A DNA stretch of 52,947 nt from positions 1 through 52,947 of the forward strand of contig JAQAZP010000133.1 in assembly GCA_032127265.1 (NCBI GenBank), read 5' to 3'. Source of the DNA: JAQAZP01 sp032127265. Lineage in GTDB: Bacteria > Acidobacteriota > JAQAZP01. Under the pieces are notes generated by a model. The model was not told the origin of the DNA and made no database searches. It was given only the letters and a program-made list of their open reading frames with translations. The translations under genes and the position numbers were made by a program. The first letter of the stretch is position 1; each line of letters begins with the position of its first letter. Shown piece by piece: positions 42,930-52,406 of this stretch.

Positions 42930-45900
42930 ATGTTCATCAACAGGCGGGTATTACGCACTCAAAAAAGTTGTATTTCTTTCGTGTGGCAGACCACCATGGT
43001 GCTGCTTCTGCTGTTGGCCACCGCCTTGCCGTCCGTGGGTGAAACCGTGGTGGGCAGCATCCCTGCCCCGGACTACGCCGGTGCCCTCACCTGGGACGGT
43101 GTCAGTCTGTGGTGCGGCATGTATGGCCCCAGCGGCTCGACGGTCTACGAACTGGACCCGGCGGACGGCACGGTGCTCAGTTCCTTCACCGGGCAGGGGG
43201 ACGATTCCTATGGGCTGGCCTGGGACGGCAGCGCCCTCTGGCAGCTCGACTCCTACAACTACGACATGCTGTTCAGGATGAATACCAGCGGCGGGCTGCT
43301 GGACTCCATACCCTCGATCACCACGTACATGGCCGGTCTGACCTGGGACGGCACGTATTTGTGGTGCGCCGCGTACTACAACCCCGACGGCTGGATCTAC
43401 CAGATCGACCCGGCCACCGGCCTCGAGGTGCACTCCTTTGCCGCGCCGGCCCACCAGCCCTGGGGCCTGGCCTGGGACGGCACCGACCTCTGGTATGTCA
43501 ACGACGATTTCTCAGGCGAGGAGGCCATCGTCTACCGCCTGGACCCCACGGACGGCACGGTGCTGGAGCAGTTCGACTCACCCGGGGCCAACCCCCGCGG
43601 CCTGACCTGGGACGGCAGCTACCTCTGGGTCTGCGCCGACAACAACGCCGGCGCCGGCCGGCGCTGCTACCAGATCGACCCCGGCGGCAGCGGCACCGCG
43701 GACATCGACCTGCACCCTACCAGCCAGGACCTGGGCATCGTCCCGGTGAACACTGTCATCCCCTGGACACTGCATATCGACAACGTGGGCACCGCCGACC
43801 TGACCGTCAGCGGCATGACCAGTGACACCCCGCAGTTCAACGTGGCCGACTTTCCCAACCCGCTGACCATCACCGCCGGTGACTCCTACAGCTACACCTC
43901 GTTCTTCACCTCGGCCACCACCGGGTACTTTGAGGCAACGATCACCGTGTCCAGCGATGACCCGGACGAGCCGGAAGTGACCGCCGCAATCACGGTCACC
44001 GCCGTGCTGCCCGACCCGGTGATCGCTCTCTCGGCCACGTCCCACGATTTCGACCAGCGGCGGCGTTACTCCCGCTCACGCTGGCCGCTGACCATCGGCA
44101 ACAACGGCTACGCCCCGCTGGTGATCTCGGACATGGATATCACCAGTGCCGCCCCGGGTGATGAGGTCTTCTCCATCCCCGATTTCATCTACCCCATCAC
44201 CCTCAATACCTTTGAAACCATCGAGGTGGATGTGGATTTCTCGGTGCCGGCCACCGGCACTTTCTCCGGTGCGCTGGAAATCACCAGCAACGGCACCGAT
44301 GGCGGCATGCACACTGTCGATCTGCATGGCACCGGCAAAACCAACTTCCTCGGCAAGGGGCTGCCCCTCTGGGTCTTCCAGGGAGTGGAGAACGTGGAGT
44401 GCACGGCCCAGGTGCCCGACGTCACCGGCGACGGGATCACCGACGCGGCAGTGGAGTCTTACGACGCGGGCGCCTCGTCGAGCGAACCGCACCTCTCGCT
44501 GATCTGGGGCAACTCCGATGGGGAAGGCGTGGTGAACTGGGGGATCCACCCACCGGGCGGGCCGAGCAACAGCGGCGGCTACGGCGACAAGTGCCTCGAT
44601 GTCTCCCCCGACATCAACGGCGACGGTCTGGCCGACATTCTGCTGGCCACGGCCTGGGGCGGCTGCACCTGCTACGCAGTGAACGGCCGCAACGGCGGCA
44701 TTCTCTGGTCCTACGACATGTATAACGAGGACCCGGATGGCGGCTGGGTTTACGCCGCCGGCCCCGCCGGTGACATCACCGGCGACAAGGTGCCCGACGC
44801 TCTGTTCGGCGCCGGCGGCCACGACAGCGGCACGGCCGGCCCGCGGAGTATGTATGCCTTTGACGGTGCCTCCAGCGGCACCGCGGCAACCCTCTGGCGC
44901 CAGTATGCCAACGACGCCATCATCGACGTGGTGAACCTCGGCGATGTCAACGGCGACGAGGTGAACGACGCGGCGGCCTGCGCCGGCGGCAACACCGTCC
45001 GGGACAACCACGTCTACTGCGTCAGCGGTGCCAGCTCCGGCCCGGCCACCACGCTCTGGGCCTTCGACACCGGCGGCGACAACTGGAGCCTCACCAGGCA
45101 CAGCGACGTCACAGGTGACGGGGCGTCAGAGGTGGTGGTGGGTACCTGGGGCGGTTCGCCCGCCGGTATCGTGACCTGCCTCGACGGAGCCGGTGACCCG
45201 ACAGCGGTTTGGACCTTCACCCTGGTCTCCCCGGTGATGCGGGTCGACTCGTTCGCCGATGTCACCGGTGACGGGATCAACGAGGTGCTGGTGGCCAGCT
45301 GGGCTTCCTGGGCCTACTGCCTCAACGGCGCCACCGGCGTCCAGCTCTGGAGCAGCTACATGGGCAGCGATGTCTGGGCCGTCTCCGGCATCCCCGACGT
45401 TAACGGCGACGGTTATGACGACGCCCTGGCCGGCGCCTTCACCGGCGAGGTGCGCTGTATCGACGGCACCAGCGGCGATACCATCTGGAGCTACATGACC
45501 GGCAGCAAGATCTTCACCCTGCGCTGGATCGAAGACGTCAACGGCGACACCTACCCCGACGTGCTGGCCGGGACCCAGATGCTCGGCGGCATCGGCGGTG
45601 AGCTGTTCTGTCTCACCGGCGGCGACCTGCCCACCTGGGACCGCCATGCCGGAGTTCGCGCCGCCCCGCGGCCCGACGGCATCGAGGTGGAGCTGACCGG
45701 CACCAAGGGGTTCGTCTCCCGGGGGATCAACGTCTACCGCCGCCAGATCTTCCCTGAAACCACGGCCATGGCCCGCACCGGAATCAGCGGGATCACGGCA
45801 CCGGCGCCCAACCTGCCGGAACGGATCAAGGCACTGGAAGCCCGCCGGGCCATGCACACCGCGCTGCTGGACGGGTTCCAGCAGATCACGCCGAGGCCGG

Positions 45901-46022
45901 CCCGGGGCAGTGTCTACCTCGACCGGACCGCGGCACCTGGAGCACGCTACGAATACATCCTCGGAGTGGTCACCGACCTGGGCGACGAGGTGTTCTCGGA
46001 GGCGGTGGAAGCCGGACGATAA
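42930..46022 (+). CDS. Large exported protein: propeller, two ASH-like Ig domains and FG-GAP repeats
   Basis: The 1030-residue protein has a signal peptide (TTMVLLLLLATALPSVG), then five or so GLAWDG/LTWDGxxLW repeats (about 45-250) that suggest a beta-propeller. Two ASH/HYDIN-type Ig domains follow (LHPTSQDLGIVPVNTVIPWT; LSATSHDFDQRR), then at least eight FG-GAP-like repeats with DVNGDG or DVTGDG calcium-binding loops (about 490-890), and an FN3-like tail. It has no membrane anchor or sorting signal that I recognise. The role is probably binding or adhesion at the surface. It has its own promoter and a strong terminator. Confidence 0.8.
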   Translation: MFINRRVLRTQKSCISFVWQTTMVLLLLLATALPSVGETVVGSIPAPDYAGALTWDGVSLWCGMYGPSGSTVYELDPADGTVLSSFTGQGDDSYGLAWDGSALWQLDSYNYDMLFRMNTSGGLLDSIPSITTYMAGLTWDGTYLWCAAYYNPDGWIYQIDPATGLEVHSFAAPAHQPWGLAWDGTDLWYVNDDFSGEEAIVYRLDPTDGTVLEQFDSPGANPRGLTWDGSYLWVCADNNAGAGRRCYQIDPGGSGTADIDLHPTSQDLGIVPVNTVIPWTLHIDNVGTADLTVSGMTSDTPQFNVADFPNPLTITAGDSYSYTSFFTSATTGYFEATITVSSDDPDEPEVTAAITVTAVLPDPVIALSATSHDFDQRRRYSRSRWPLTIGNNGYAPLVISDMDITSAAPGDEVFSIPDFIYPITLNTFETIEVDVDFSVPATGTFSGALEITSNGTDGGMHTVDLHGTGKTNFLGKGLPLWVFQGVENVECTAQVPDVTGDGITDAAVESYDAGASSSEPHLSLIWGNSDGEGVVNWGIHPPGGPSNSGGYGDKCLDVSPDINGDGLADILLATAWGGCTCYAVNGRNGGILWSYDMYNEDPDGGWVYAAGPAGDITGDKVPDALFGAGGHDSGTAGPRSMYAFDGASSGTAATLWRQYANDAIIDVVNLGDVNGDEVNDAAACAGGNTVRDNHVYCVSGASSGPATTLWAFDTGGDNWSLTRHSDVTGDGASEVVVGTWGGSPAGIVTCLDGAGDPTAVWTFTLVSPVMRVDSFADVTGDGINEVLVASWASWAYCLNGATGVQLWSSYMGSDVWAVSGIPDVNGDGYDDALAGAFTGEVRCIDGTSGDTIWSYMTGSKIFTLRWIEDVNGDTYPDVLAGTQMLGGIGGELFCLTGGDLPTWDRHAGVRAAPRPDGIEVELTGTKGFVSRGINVYRRQIFPETTAMARTGISGITAPAPNLPERIKALEARRAMHTALLDGFQQITPRPARGSVYLDRTAAPGARYEYILGVVTDLGDEVFSEAVEAGR

Positions 46023-46030
46023 GACAGGGA

Positions 46031-46070
46031 AAATGGGGACTGTCACGCCCCGGGGACAGTCCCCATTTTT
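46031..46070 (+). terminator. Strong intrinsic terminator, REP-like sequence
   Basis: AAATGGGGACTGTC (46031-46044) pairs perfectly with GACAGTCCCCATTT (46055-46068) across a ten-base loop, followed by Ts. It lies nine bases after the stop of the large FG-GAP protein gene. The GGGGAC core links it to the other palindromes. Confidence 0.8.
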
Positions 46071-46102
46071 CGTCCCAGCCCCTGATGTCGAGGCGGGTTG
46101 GT

Positions 46103-46230
46103 ATCTCCGTCTTCGCTCGCGGGATTCAATGCAGGTGCGGGCCGGCATCTCCGTCTTCGCTCACGGGTCTCGAGTTCACGTGAGAGTTGTCAAAAATCTC
46201 TCGACATTTCGCTCAGACGGAGATACCGGC
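46103..46230. repeat. 21-nt direct repeats and imperfect inverted copy
   Basis: ATCTCCGTCTTCGCTCGCGGG at 46103-46123 recurs with one change at 46147-46167. A related inverted copy lies at 46215-46230 (AGACGGAGATACCGGC), able to pair with 46141-46156 at 15 of 16 positions. The function is unknown. Confidence 0.5.
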
Positions 46231-46475
46231 CCGGGTGCCCAGGATTGACGGCTTGTTCAGCGATCGTTAGTGGTGCAGGTGGGCGGGGTATCCATCCACT
46301 CCGAGCGCCTGTCGAGGGGGAAATGACAACCCTTGCGCGAACCCGAGACCTGAAGCGAGGAGGGGATGATACGCCGCCCGCCTGCCCCGGGATCGGAACA
46401 TCCCCGGCGGGCCCGCCAACCGGGGCAATGCCCGAATACCCGACCTGATCACCGAACAATTTTATGATTCGTAAC

Positions 46476-46504
46476 TTGACGAATTCACATTCTAACCATA
46501 TAAC
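46476..46504 (+). promoter_or_regulatory. Sigma70 promoter of the hexaheme cytochrome gene
   Basis: TTGACG (46476-46481), 17 bases and TATAAC (46499-46504) lie in AT-rich sequence, giving a leader of about 185 nt before the ATG at 46695. Confidence 0.7.
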
Positions 46505-46694
46505 TATCTTATAGTACAGTGAGTTGGTTGAATTAAGGGGCATTTCGCGTCTCACGTTCATTTAGAAAACTGATCCGGCTTCAGCTCCACACGCGTACCG
46601 GGCTCTCCCGGTTCAGTCAGCTGCTTATCTGTGCCCAGAGATAATCCCTTTCTTAACATCTTTTTACTACCACCAAGGTGAAGGAGTCTCACTC

Positions 46695-49439
46695 ATGGCC
46701 GCCCTGAAATTTCGATATCGAAACCTTTTGCCCTGGCTGCTCATCGCCGGCCTGCTGATGGCTTTCAGCGCGGTCAGCCCTGAGGCACACGCCCGGGCCA
46801 ACATTCGCAGCGCCTTTTTCGACAGCTACCCCGTCGCCGTGGGCTCGGTGCTCGACACCGTGCCGAGTTTCCCCAACCATTGCGGTGTCTGCCACTTCGA
46901 CTGGAACGGCGGCGGGACGCGCAACCCCTATGGCCTGCTCATTGAAGCGGCTCTGCCCGGTTTCCCCAGCAACCCGAACGGGCGGCGCCAGGCGGTGCAG
47001 TCCGTGGAAGGGGTGGACGCGGACGGTGATGGCTTCAGTTCCCTGATCGAGATCACCGACCTGGTCTCCTTCTTCAATACCCCCACCTTCCCCGGGCTGA
47101 CCCCGGCCAACGTGGGCCAGGTCACCGGACCTGACCTGGCCGAGATCCAGGGCCACCTGGTGCCCAGCACCGGCAGCGACACCACGCCCCCGGAAGTGAT
47201 CGTGCTCGATCCCAACGGCGGCGAGATCCTGGTGGGCAACAGCAGCTTTACCGTGCAGTGGTTTGCCGATGACGACAGCGGCATTGCCGCAATCGACCTC
47301 TGGCTCTCCCTGGACAACGGCGCCACCTGGAAGCTCCAGGCCCGGAACCTGACCAACAGCGGCAGCCACACCTGGTTCCCGGCCAACCGGCCCTCCACCC
47401 TGGCCCTCTTCCGGGTGGTGGCCACCGACAACGCCTTCAACCAGGGCCAGGACGATAGCGACTCGGCCTTCACCATCGACTCCCCGCCCGGCGGCATCGT
47501 CCCTTCCACCCTCAGGGATTTCGACATGCCAGGCAGCCAGCCCTTCGAGTCGGGCATCCTCAACCCGCCCGAAGCCTGCGAGGTCTGCCACGGCGGCTAC
47601 GATGCCGCGGTGGAACCGTACGCCAACTGGCAGGGGAGCATGATGTCCCAGGCCTCCCGCGACGTCATCTTTCTGGCCAACATGGTCATCGCCAACCAGG
47701 ACGCCCCCGATTCGGGCGACCTCTGCCTGCGTTGCCACTTCCCCCGCGGGTGGCACCAGGGCCGCTCGATACCCACCGACGGCAGCCAGATGCAGAGCGC
47801 CGACTTTAGCGGAGTCTCCTGCGACTACTGCCACCGTTTTGTGGACCCGATCTACGAACCCGGAGCGAATCCGTCTGAAGATCAGGCCATCCTTGCCGCA
47901 CTGAGCTTCCCCGGCACCGAGTTCGGCAATGGCATGGTGGTGGTGGACCCGACCGGCGCACGCCGCGGCCCGTTCCTCAACGCCGACTCCGGCCACCCGG
48001 TGCTGGTCTCGCCCTTCCACCGTGAAGCGGCCCTTTGCGGGCAATGCCACGATGTGAGCAACCCGGCCTTCGAGAAGGACGGATTGGGGAACTACCTGCC
48101 CAACGCTTTTGACACGCCGGCCACTGACTTCTCGGCCCATACCATCGGTCCGGTGGAACGGACCTACAGCGAGTGGTTCTACAGCGAATACAACACACCT
48201 GCCGGTGTCTACGCGCCCCAGTTCGGCGGCAATCTGGACAACGTCTCCACCTGCCAGGACTGCCACATGCACGACGTCACTGGCCAGGGCTGCAACTTCG
48301 GCACGCCGCCGGTGCGCGACGACCTGCCGCTGCACGACATGACCGGCGGCAGCACCTGGCTCCCCGGGCTGCTCAGCACCCTCTTCCCCGGCGAGGTGAA
48401 CGATGCCGCCCTCCAGGCCGGCATCCTCCGCGCCCGCTACATGCTGCAGAACGCTGCTGCGGTTGAACTGGCCCAGGTCAGCAGCGACCTCGAGGTGACA
48501 GTGACCAACCAGACCGGCCACAAGCTGCCCACCGGCTATCCCGAAGGCCGCCGGGTCTGGATCAATGTCAAGTTCTACGACTCGGGAATGAACCTGATCT
48601 CCGAGTCGGGGGCCTACGACCCGGACACCGGAGTGCTGAGCCACGACCCGGAAGCCAAAATCTACCATGTCGAACCGGGACTGGACGAAGTGACCGCGCC
48701 CATCGTGGGCGTGGACCCGGGACCGTCCTTCCACTTCGTGCTGAACAACAAAATTTTCAGCGACAACCGTATCCCGCCGCGCGGCTTCACCAACGCCGCC
48801 TTTGCCGACTTCGGCGGAGCGCCGGTGGGTCATAGCTACGCTGACGGGCAGTACTGGGACGTGACCGACTACACCATTCCGGCCGGGGCCGCGTCGGCCG
48901 AGGTGACCCTCTACTACCAGAGCACTTCGAAGGAGTTCGTGGAATTTCTCCGTGACGAGAACACCACCGACAGCCAGGGGCAGGATCTCTACGACCTGTG
49001 GAACGACAACGGCAAGTGTCCGCCGGAAGTGATGTGGACCGGGACCCTGGCCCTGACCAGTGAGCCGTCCCAGACCGTGGACGCCGTGTTCACCTGCGTG
49101 CCGGATGTGGGTATCGTGCCCTTCCCCACCACCATGTCGGCGTCGCTGACCAACCTCTACACCGGCCAGATAAGGCGCATCGCCGGGCGCATCGACGCCA
49201 CCCTGGCCAACGGCACGGGCTATTCCAGTTGGCGGGCCGGCTTCACCAACGTGGCCGGCGGGGCGAGCTACGTCACCTCATGGGTCCAGAACCTCCCGGC
49301 CCTGGGCTCGGTGATCGGGAACAACGTATTCACGCTCAACGTGGCCGACGTGACGCCCACACCATACAACCTGCCGCCCTACCCGCCGGCGGGGGACACC
49401 GACACGGCCAGTTGCACGGTGACTGCCGTGGCGCCGTAA
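46695..49439 (+). CDS. Exported hexaheme c-type cytochrome with Ig-like insert
   Basis: The 914-residue protein has a signal peptide (LLPWLLIAGLLMAFSAVS) and six CxxCH haem-binding sites at about residues 63-67, 295-299, 344-348, 376-380, 448-452 and 520-524. The first lies alone before an Ig-like domain (about 165-262; PEVIVLDPNGGEILVGNSSF); the other five are grouped. A NQTGHKLPTGYPEGRR motif (about 605) and a C-terminal beta-rich part follow, as in multihaem cytochromes of the NrfA/DmsE-like or tetrathionate reductase-like type. It lies in the periplasm or at the surface and should carry electrons; substrate and partner are unknown. AAGGAG precedes the ATG. Confidence 0.82.
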   Translation: MAALKFRYRNLLPWLLIAGLLMAFSAVSPEAHARANIRSAFFDSYPVAVGSVLDTVPSFPNHCGVCHFDWNGGGTRNPYGLLIEAALPGFPSNPNGRRQAVQSVEGVDADGDGFSSLIEITDLVSFFNTPTFPGLTPANVGQVTGPDLAEIQGHLVPSTGSDTTPPEVIVLDPNGGEILVGNSSFTVQWFADDDSGIAAIDLWLSLDNGATWKLQARNLTNSGSHTWFPANRPSTLALFRVVATDNAFNQGQDDSDSAFTIDSPPGGIVPSTLRDFDMPGSQPFESGILNPPEACEVCHGGYDAAVEPYANWQGSMMSQASRDVIFLANMVIANQDAPDSGDLCLRCHFPRGWHQGRSIPTDGSQMQSADFSGVSCDYCHRFVDPIYEPGANPSEDQAILAALSFPGTEFGNGMVVVDPTGARRGPFLNADSGHPVLVSPFHREAALCGQCHDVSNPAFEKDGLGNYLPNAFDTPATDFSAHTIGPVERTYSEWFYSEYNTPAGVYAPQFGGNLDNVSTCQDCHMHDVTGQGCNFGTPPVRDDLPLHDMTGGSTWLPGLLSTLFPGEVNDAALQAGILRARYMLQNAAAVELAQVSSDLEVTVTNQTGHKLPTGYPEGRRVWINVKFYDSGMNLISESGAYDPDTGVLSHDPEAKIYHVEPGLDEVTAPIVGVDPGPSFHFVLNNKIFSDNRIPPRGFTNAAFADFGGAPVGHSYADGQYWDVTDYTIPAGAASAEVTLYYQSTSKEFVEFLRDENTTDSQGQDLYDLWNDNGKCPPEVMWTGTLALTSEPSQTVDAVFTCVPDVGIVPFPTTMSASLTNLYTGQIRRIAGRIDATLANGTGYSSWRAGFTNVAGGASYVTSWVQNLPALGSVIGNNVFTLNVADVTPTPYNLPPYPPAGDTDTASCTVTAVAP

Positions 49440-49497
49440 TTATGAACTGACCACCCGCCGCGCCGGCCTCCCGGACTCGGCGCGCACCTGATAAAAC

Positions 49498-49533
49498 AAG
49501 GCCCGGCCGGGAACACTCCCGACCGGGCCTTTT
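49498..49533. terminator. Bidirectional intrinsic terminator after the cytochrome gene
   Basis: A nine-base stem (AAGGCCCGG with CCGGGCCTT) continues after one mismatch as CGGGA/TCCCG around a four-base loop, with Ts on the plus side and A-rich sequence on the other. It ends the cytochrome transcript. Confidence 0.8.
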
Positions 49534-49667
49534 CATGTCATCGTCGTGTACGGTGTACGGGACCCTCGAGTTTTGATCGGCGCTGATAATCGATTGTGCC
49601 CCTGATTCAACATCCCGCCAACCAATCCAATCGTTGAATTTGGTCGGGAAGCTGCTGCGATCGCGCC

Positions 49668-49701
49668 ATAAAAAAAGGGCCACGGCTAATCACCGCGGCC
49701 C
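49668..49701 (-). terminator. Intrinsic terminator of the M6 protease gene
   Basis: On the minus strand, GGGCCGCGG (49701-49693) pairs with CCGTGGCCC (49685-49677) with one G-U pair, followed by seven or eight Ts (complement of 49669-49676). It lies about 24 nt after the protease stop codon. Confidence 0.8.
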
Positions 49702-49724
49702 CTTCAAGGTTTTCCCGTTCGCTC

Positions 49725-52406
49725 CTAGTCGCCCCCTCCCGGATTGCCGTTACCGACAATGCGCAGGCAATCGTAGGCGATGAACTCACAGCCGTCGGCC
49801 ATGGTGCCGGTGACCGCCACCTCCACCGTATCCTTATGTTCGAACTCCGCCAGTTGCAGGGCTTCCGTCACCTCAGGACTGTTGAATTTCATCGAGAGGT
49901 CCAGCCAGCCATCGCCTTCCTCCTCGTGGCAGTCGCAGGGCTCACCCTCGAATGGCGTGGCCACATCTTCGGTGACCGTGTGCGGGCCCTTGGGCCCTTC
50001 ATTGGGAGCCGCGCTGCCGCCGACGCAGTCGACGCGGGAGATGCGCAGACTGGCAATATTCACCGTTGACACGTCGAAGTCGGCGGTGCCCACGAGGGAC
50101 ACGGGCAGCACGCCGTTGCTGCGGCGATTGAACGAGTTGGGGCAGGAACCGGGCTTGATGTCGAGATAGTGCACCACCTTGAGCACGGTTATCACCTGCT
50201 CGCAGGACTCGGCATTGCCACAGGCATCAACAGCGGTCCAGGTTCGGGTGATGTAATACATCACCGGCGAGGCCAGACAGTCGGGCAGAGTCTCCACGTC
50301 CTCGTAGCTGATCACCGGATCGGGATCGCAGTTGTCCACCGCCGTGGCCATCCCGGTGGCATCCGGGTCGGTGGAGTCGCCGCAGGTGACCTCTACGTCG
50401 GCCGGGCAGTCGACCACCGGCGCCGTGGTGTCCACCACGTCGATCCTCTGGGTGTCGGCACCACTGTTGCCGCACTCGTCGGTGGCGATCCAGGTGCGTA
50501 AAATCACCCGCTCCTGCGGACAGGATCCCTCCACGATCTTGTCCACGTAGCTGACCATCGGAGCCGGGTCGCACTCGTCCATGCCCGTGGCCGTGCCGGT
50601 GTTCTCCGGGCCGGTGGACTCGTCGCACTCGATGGTAATGTCGGGTGGGAGCTGGACGAAAGGCACGGTGACGTCAGTGACGGTGAGCGTGGTGCTGCAG
50701 CCGTCGGTGTTGCCGGCGCAGTCAGTGACGGTGAGCGAGACGTTGCACACCACCAGACATCCGGGTGAACTGTCCAGCATCAGCACCGGCGTGGCGCTGG
50801 TGGGATCATCGAATATCCCCCCGGGGCAGTCGGTTTCCCAGAAGTAGGTCAGCGTATCGTCGGAGTCCGGATCGGATGAACCGGTGCCGTCGAGGGTCAG
50901 TGTGGTCGCGGTGCCGTTACACTCCACAAGGTAAGGCCCGCCGGCCTCGCAAACTGGCTGCTGGCTGCACTCGGTGGTGAAGGCGGCGGAGATTGCCAAG
51001 TCGGTACCGTTTTCGACGATATCGCAGACGGTAACACAGCTGTCGGACCCGTCGTAGGCCGCGCTGGAGGGGAAGGTGAGGTTGCTGAGCACGACTCCTT
51101 CACTGTAAGCGTCGTCGGCATCGGAGAATTTGCAGTTCTCGTCCTCTTCACAGCTCCAGGCCGGGTTGTTGCTGCAGACGAGGCCGTCGCAGGTGGCCGT
51201 CTCGATGTGCTCCATCCCGTCGGCTTCCATCAGCCGCAGCAGTTTGTGGTCGGTGAAGGAGTTGTCGTAGGCAAACCAGGTGCCGTCCGGGTTGAGCGTG
51301 GCGTCGATGTGCCAGATCGCCAGGCCGTCGACGTTGAACCAGCCGTCGTCGTCGTTGCCCACATCCTGGCGGTTCTGCACCATGTAGTATTCGCTAAACA
51401 TGTCACCGGTGCCCACTCCGGGCCAGATCAGCACCGCCTCCGGGTACTCGGAGGTGTGGTTGAGGGTCAGGTCCTGCCGGCTGCCGTCCACCACGGTGGG
51501 GGTGAGCCAGCCGAGCATCCACTTGCTGAAGCAGTTGTGGTCCCAAACGCCGTCCATGATGTCGAAGCCGCCAACGCCGCCGTCAGGACCCACATCCACG
51601 TCGTAATCGTAGTAGTCGGGCAACCCCAGGCCGTGGCCGGTCTCGTGGATCACCACGGTCGGCTGGTCGGCTTCCCACTGCCAGGAGTATTTGCCGAAAC
51701 CCACGCCGTCCAGCATGTACGCCGCATCGGTCCAGCCGGTTTGATAGCCCCACCAGAAGGTGCCCCAGCCGGTATCCGGGCCGGTCCACATCACCATGAA
51801 GTAGTCGACCACGCCGTTGCCGTCGTTGTCGTACTGGGAGAAGTCATGCCCCTCGGCGTCGAAGTGTTCCATGGCCTCCTTGATCAGGGCCTCGCGCCCG
51901 GCGTCGTCCTCGGTGACGGCGCTGCGGTCGTAGGCGGTCTGGTACCAGCCGAGGGTGGCGCCCTCGCTCAGATCCAGCAGGCCGTAGGAGGATCGGTCAT
52001 AGTATGAAGCCAGGCTCTCCTTGGGGTAGTTGGCCGGGTTGCCGGCGCCGTAGAGCATGTCGTCGACGGTCGCCGTATCCACCGCGTGGGGGTAATCCTG
52101 GAACTCGATCAGCAGCATGAAAGTGCGCACCACACCGCTGGAGGGCATTCCCTGCCCGGCCGGCGGCGGGGCGATAACACCCGGCCCACCGAGCATGTGG
52201 CCCCCCTTCTTCAGCTTCTGAAGTAGATACGATCCGATTCGATGGTTGCCGATCTGGTTGGCGAACTCCACCCGGTCCCCATACTGGCTGGTGGCGATCA
52301 GTTCCTCCACCTCCCCGGGCCGAGGATGCTCCATGGCCTGGACGGCCACGGACATGGTGAGGACCAGCCCCATACAGATCACGAATCCTCTCATCTTTCT
52401 GTTCAT
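49725..52406 (-). CDS. Exported M6-family metalloprotease with PKD/HYR-type repeats
   Basis: The 893-residue protein has a signal peptide (GFVICMGLVLTMSVAVQA), an M6 (immune inhibitor A-like) catalytic domain with the zinc motif HETGHGLGLPD (254-264) and a downstream FDIMDGVWDHNCFS Met-turn-like segment. The second half has a PKD-like domain (GGPYLVECNGTATTLTLDGT) and two or more cysteine-bearing HYR-like repeats (PPDITIECDESTGPENTG; CPADVEVTCGDSTDPDATG), followed by a C-terminal region with CPNSFNRRSNGVLPVSLVG. Disulfides in the repeats fit a secreted enzyme. Such proteases degrade extracellular proteins. GGGGGAAAG precedes the ATG; it converges with the cytochrome gene. Confidence 0.88.
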   Translation of the reverse strand: MNRKMRGFVICMGLVLTMSVAVQAMEHPRPGEVEELIATSQYGDRVEFANQIGNHRIGSYLLQKLKKGGHMLGGPGVIAPPPAGQGMPSSGVVRTFMLLIEFQDYPHAVDTATVDDMLYGAGNPANYPKESLASYYDRSSYGLLDLSEGATLGWYQTAYDRSAVTEDDAGREALIKEAMEHFDAEGHDFSQYDNDGNGVVDYFMVMWTGPDTGWGTFWWGYQTGWTDAAYMLDGVGFGKYSWQWEADQPTVVIHETGHGLGLPDYYDYDVDVGPDGGVGGFDIMDGVWDHNCFSKWMLGWLTPTVVDGSRQDLTLNHTSEYPEAVLIWPGVGTGDMFSEYYMVQNRQDVGNDDDGWFNVDGLAIWHIDATLNPDGTWFAYDNSFTDHKLLRLMEADGMEHIETATCDGLVCSNNPAWSCEEDENCKFSDADDAYSEGVVLSNLTFPSSAAYDGSDSCVTVCDIVENGTDLAISAAFTTECSQQPVCEAGGPYLVECNGTATTLTLDGTGSSDPDSDDTLTYFWETDCPGGIFDDPTSATPVLMLDSSPGCLVVCNVSLTVTDCAGNTDGCSTTLTVTDVTVPFVQLPPDITIECDESTGPENTGTATGMDECDPAPMVSYVDKIVEGSCPQERVILRTWIATDECGNSGADTQRIDVVDTTAPVVDCPADVEVTCGDSTDPDATGMATAVDNCDPDPVISYEDVETLPDCLASPVMYYITRTWTAVDACGNAESCEQVITVLKVVHYLDIKPGSCPNSFNRRSNGVLPVSLVGTADFDVSTVNIASLRISRVDCVGGSAAPNEGPKGPHTVTEDVATPFEGEPCDCHEEEGDGWLDLSMKFNSPEVTEALQLAEFEHKDTVEVAVTGTMADGCEFIAYDCLRIVGNGNPGGGD

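Larger units (their letters stand above)
46071..46694. other. Intergenic region before the hexaheme cytochrome gene
   Basis: These 620 bases contain no gene I can support. They hold two direct copies of a 21-nt repeat, an imperfect long hairpin (46141-46230) and, on the right where GC drops, the promoter of the next gene. Open frames of about 115-123 codons occur on both strands but have no motif or ribosome binding site. Confidence 0.5.

Noticed and set aside
46098..46561. Open frames of 116-123 codons in the gap before the cytochrome gene
   Set aside because: They run through repeats, have no ribosome binding site and no recognisable protein character.
46689..48833. 714-codon minus-strand open frame opposite the hexaheme cytochrome
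   Set aside because: It has no motifs and is rich in Gly, Val, His and Gln as expected from the complement. The plus strand has six CxxCH sites and a signal peptide.
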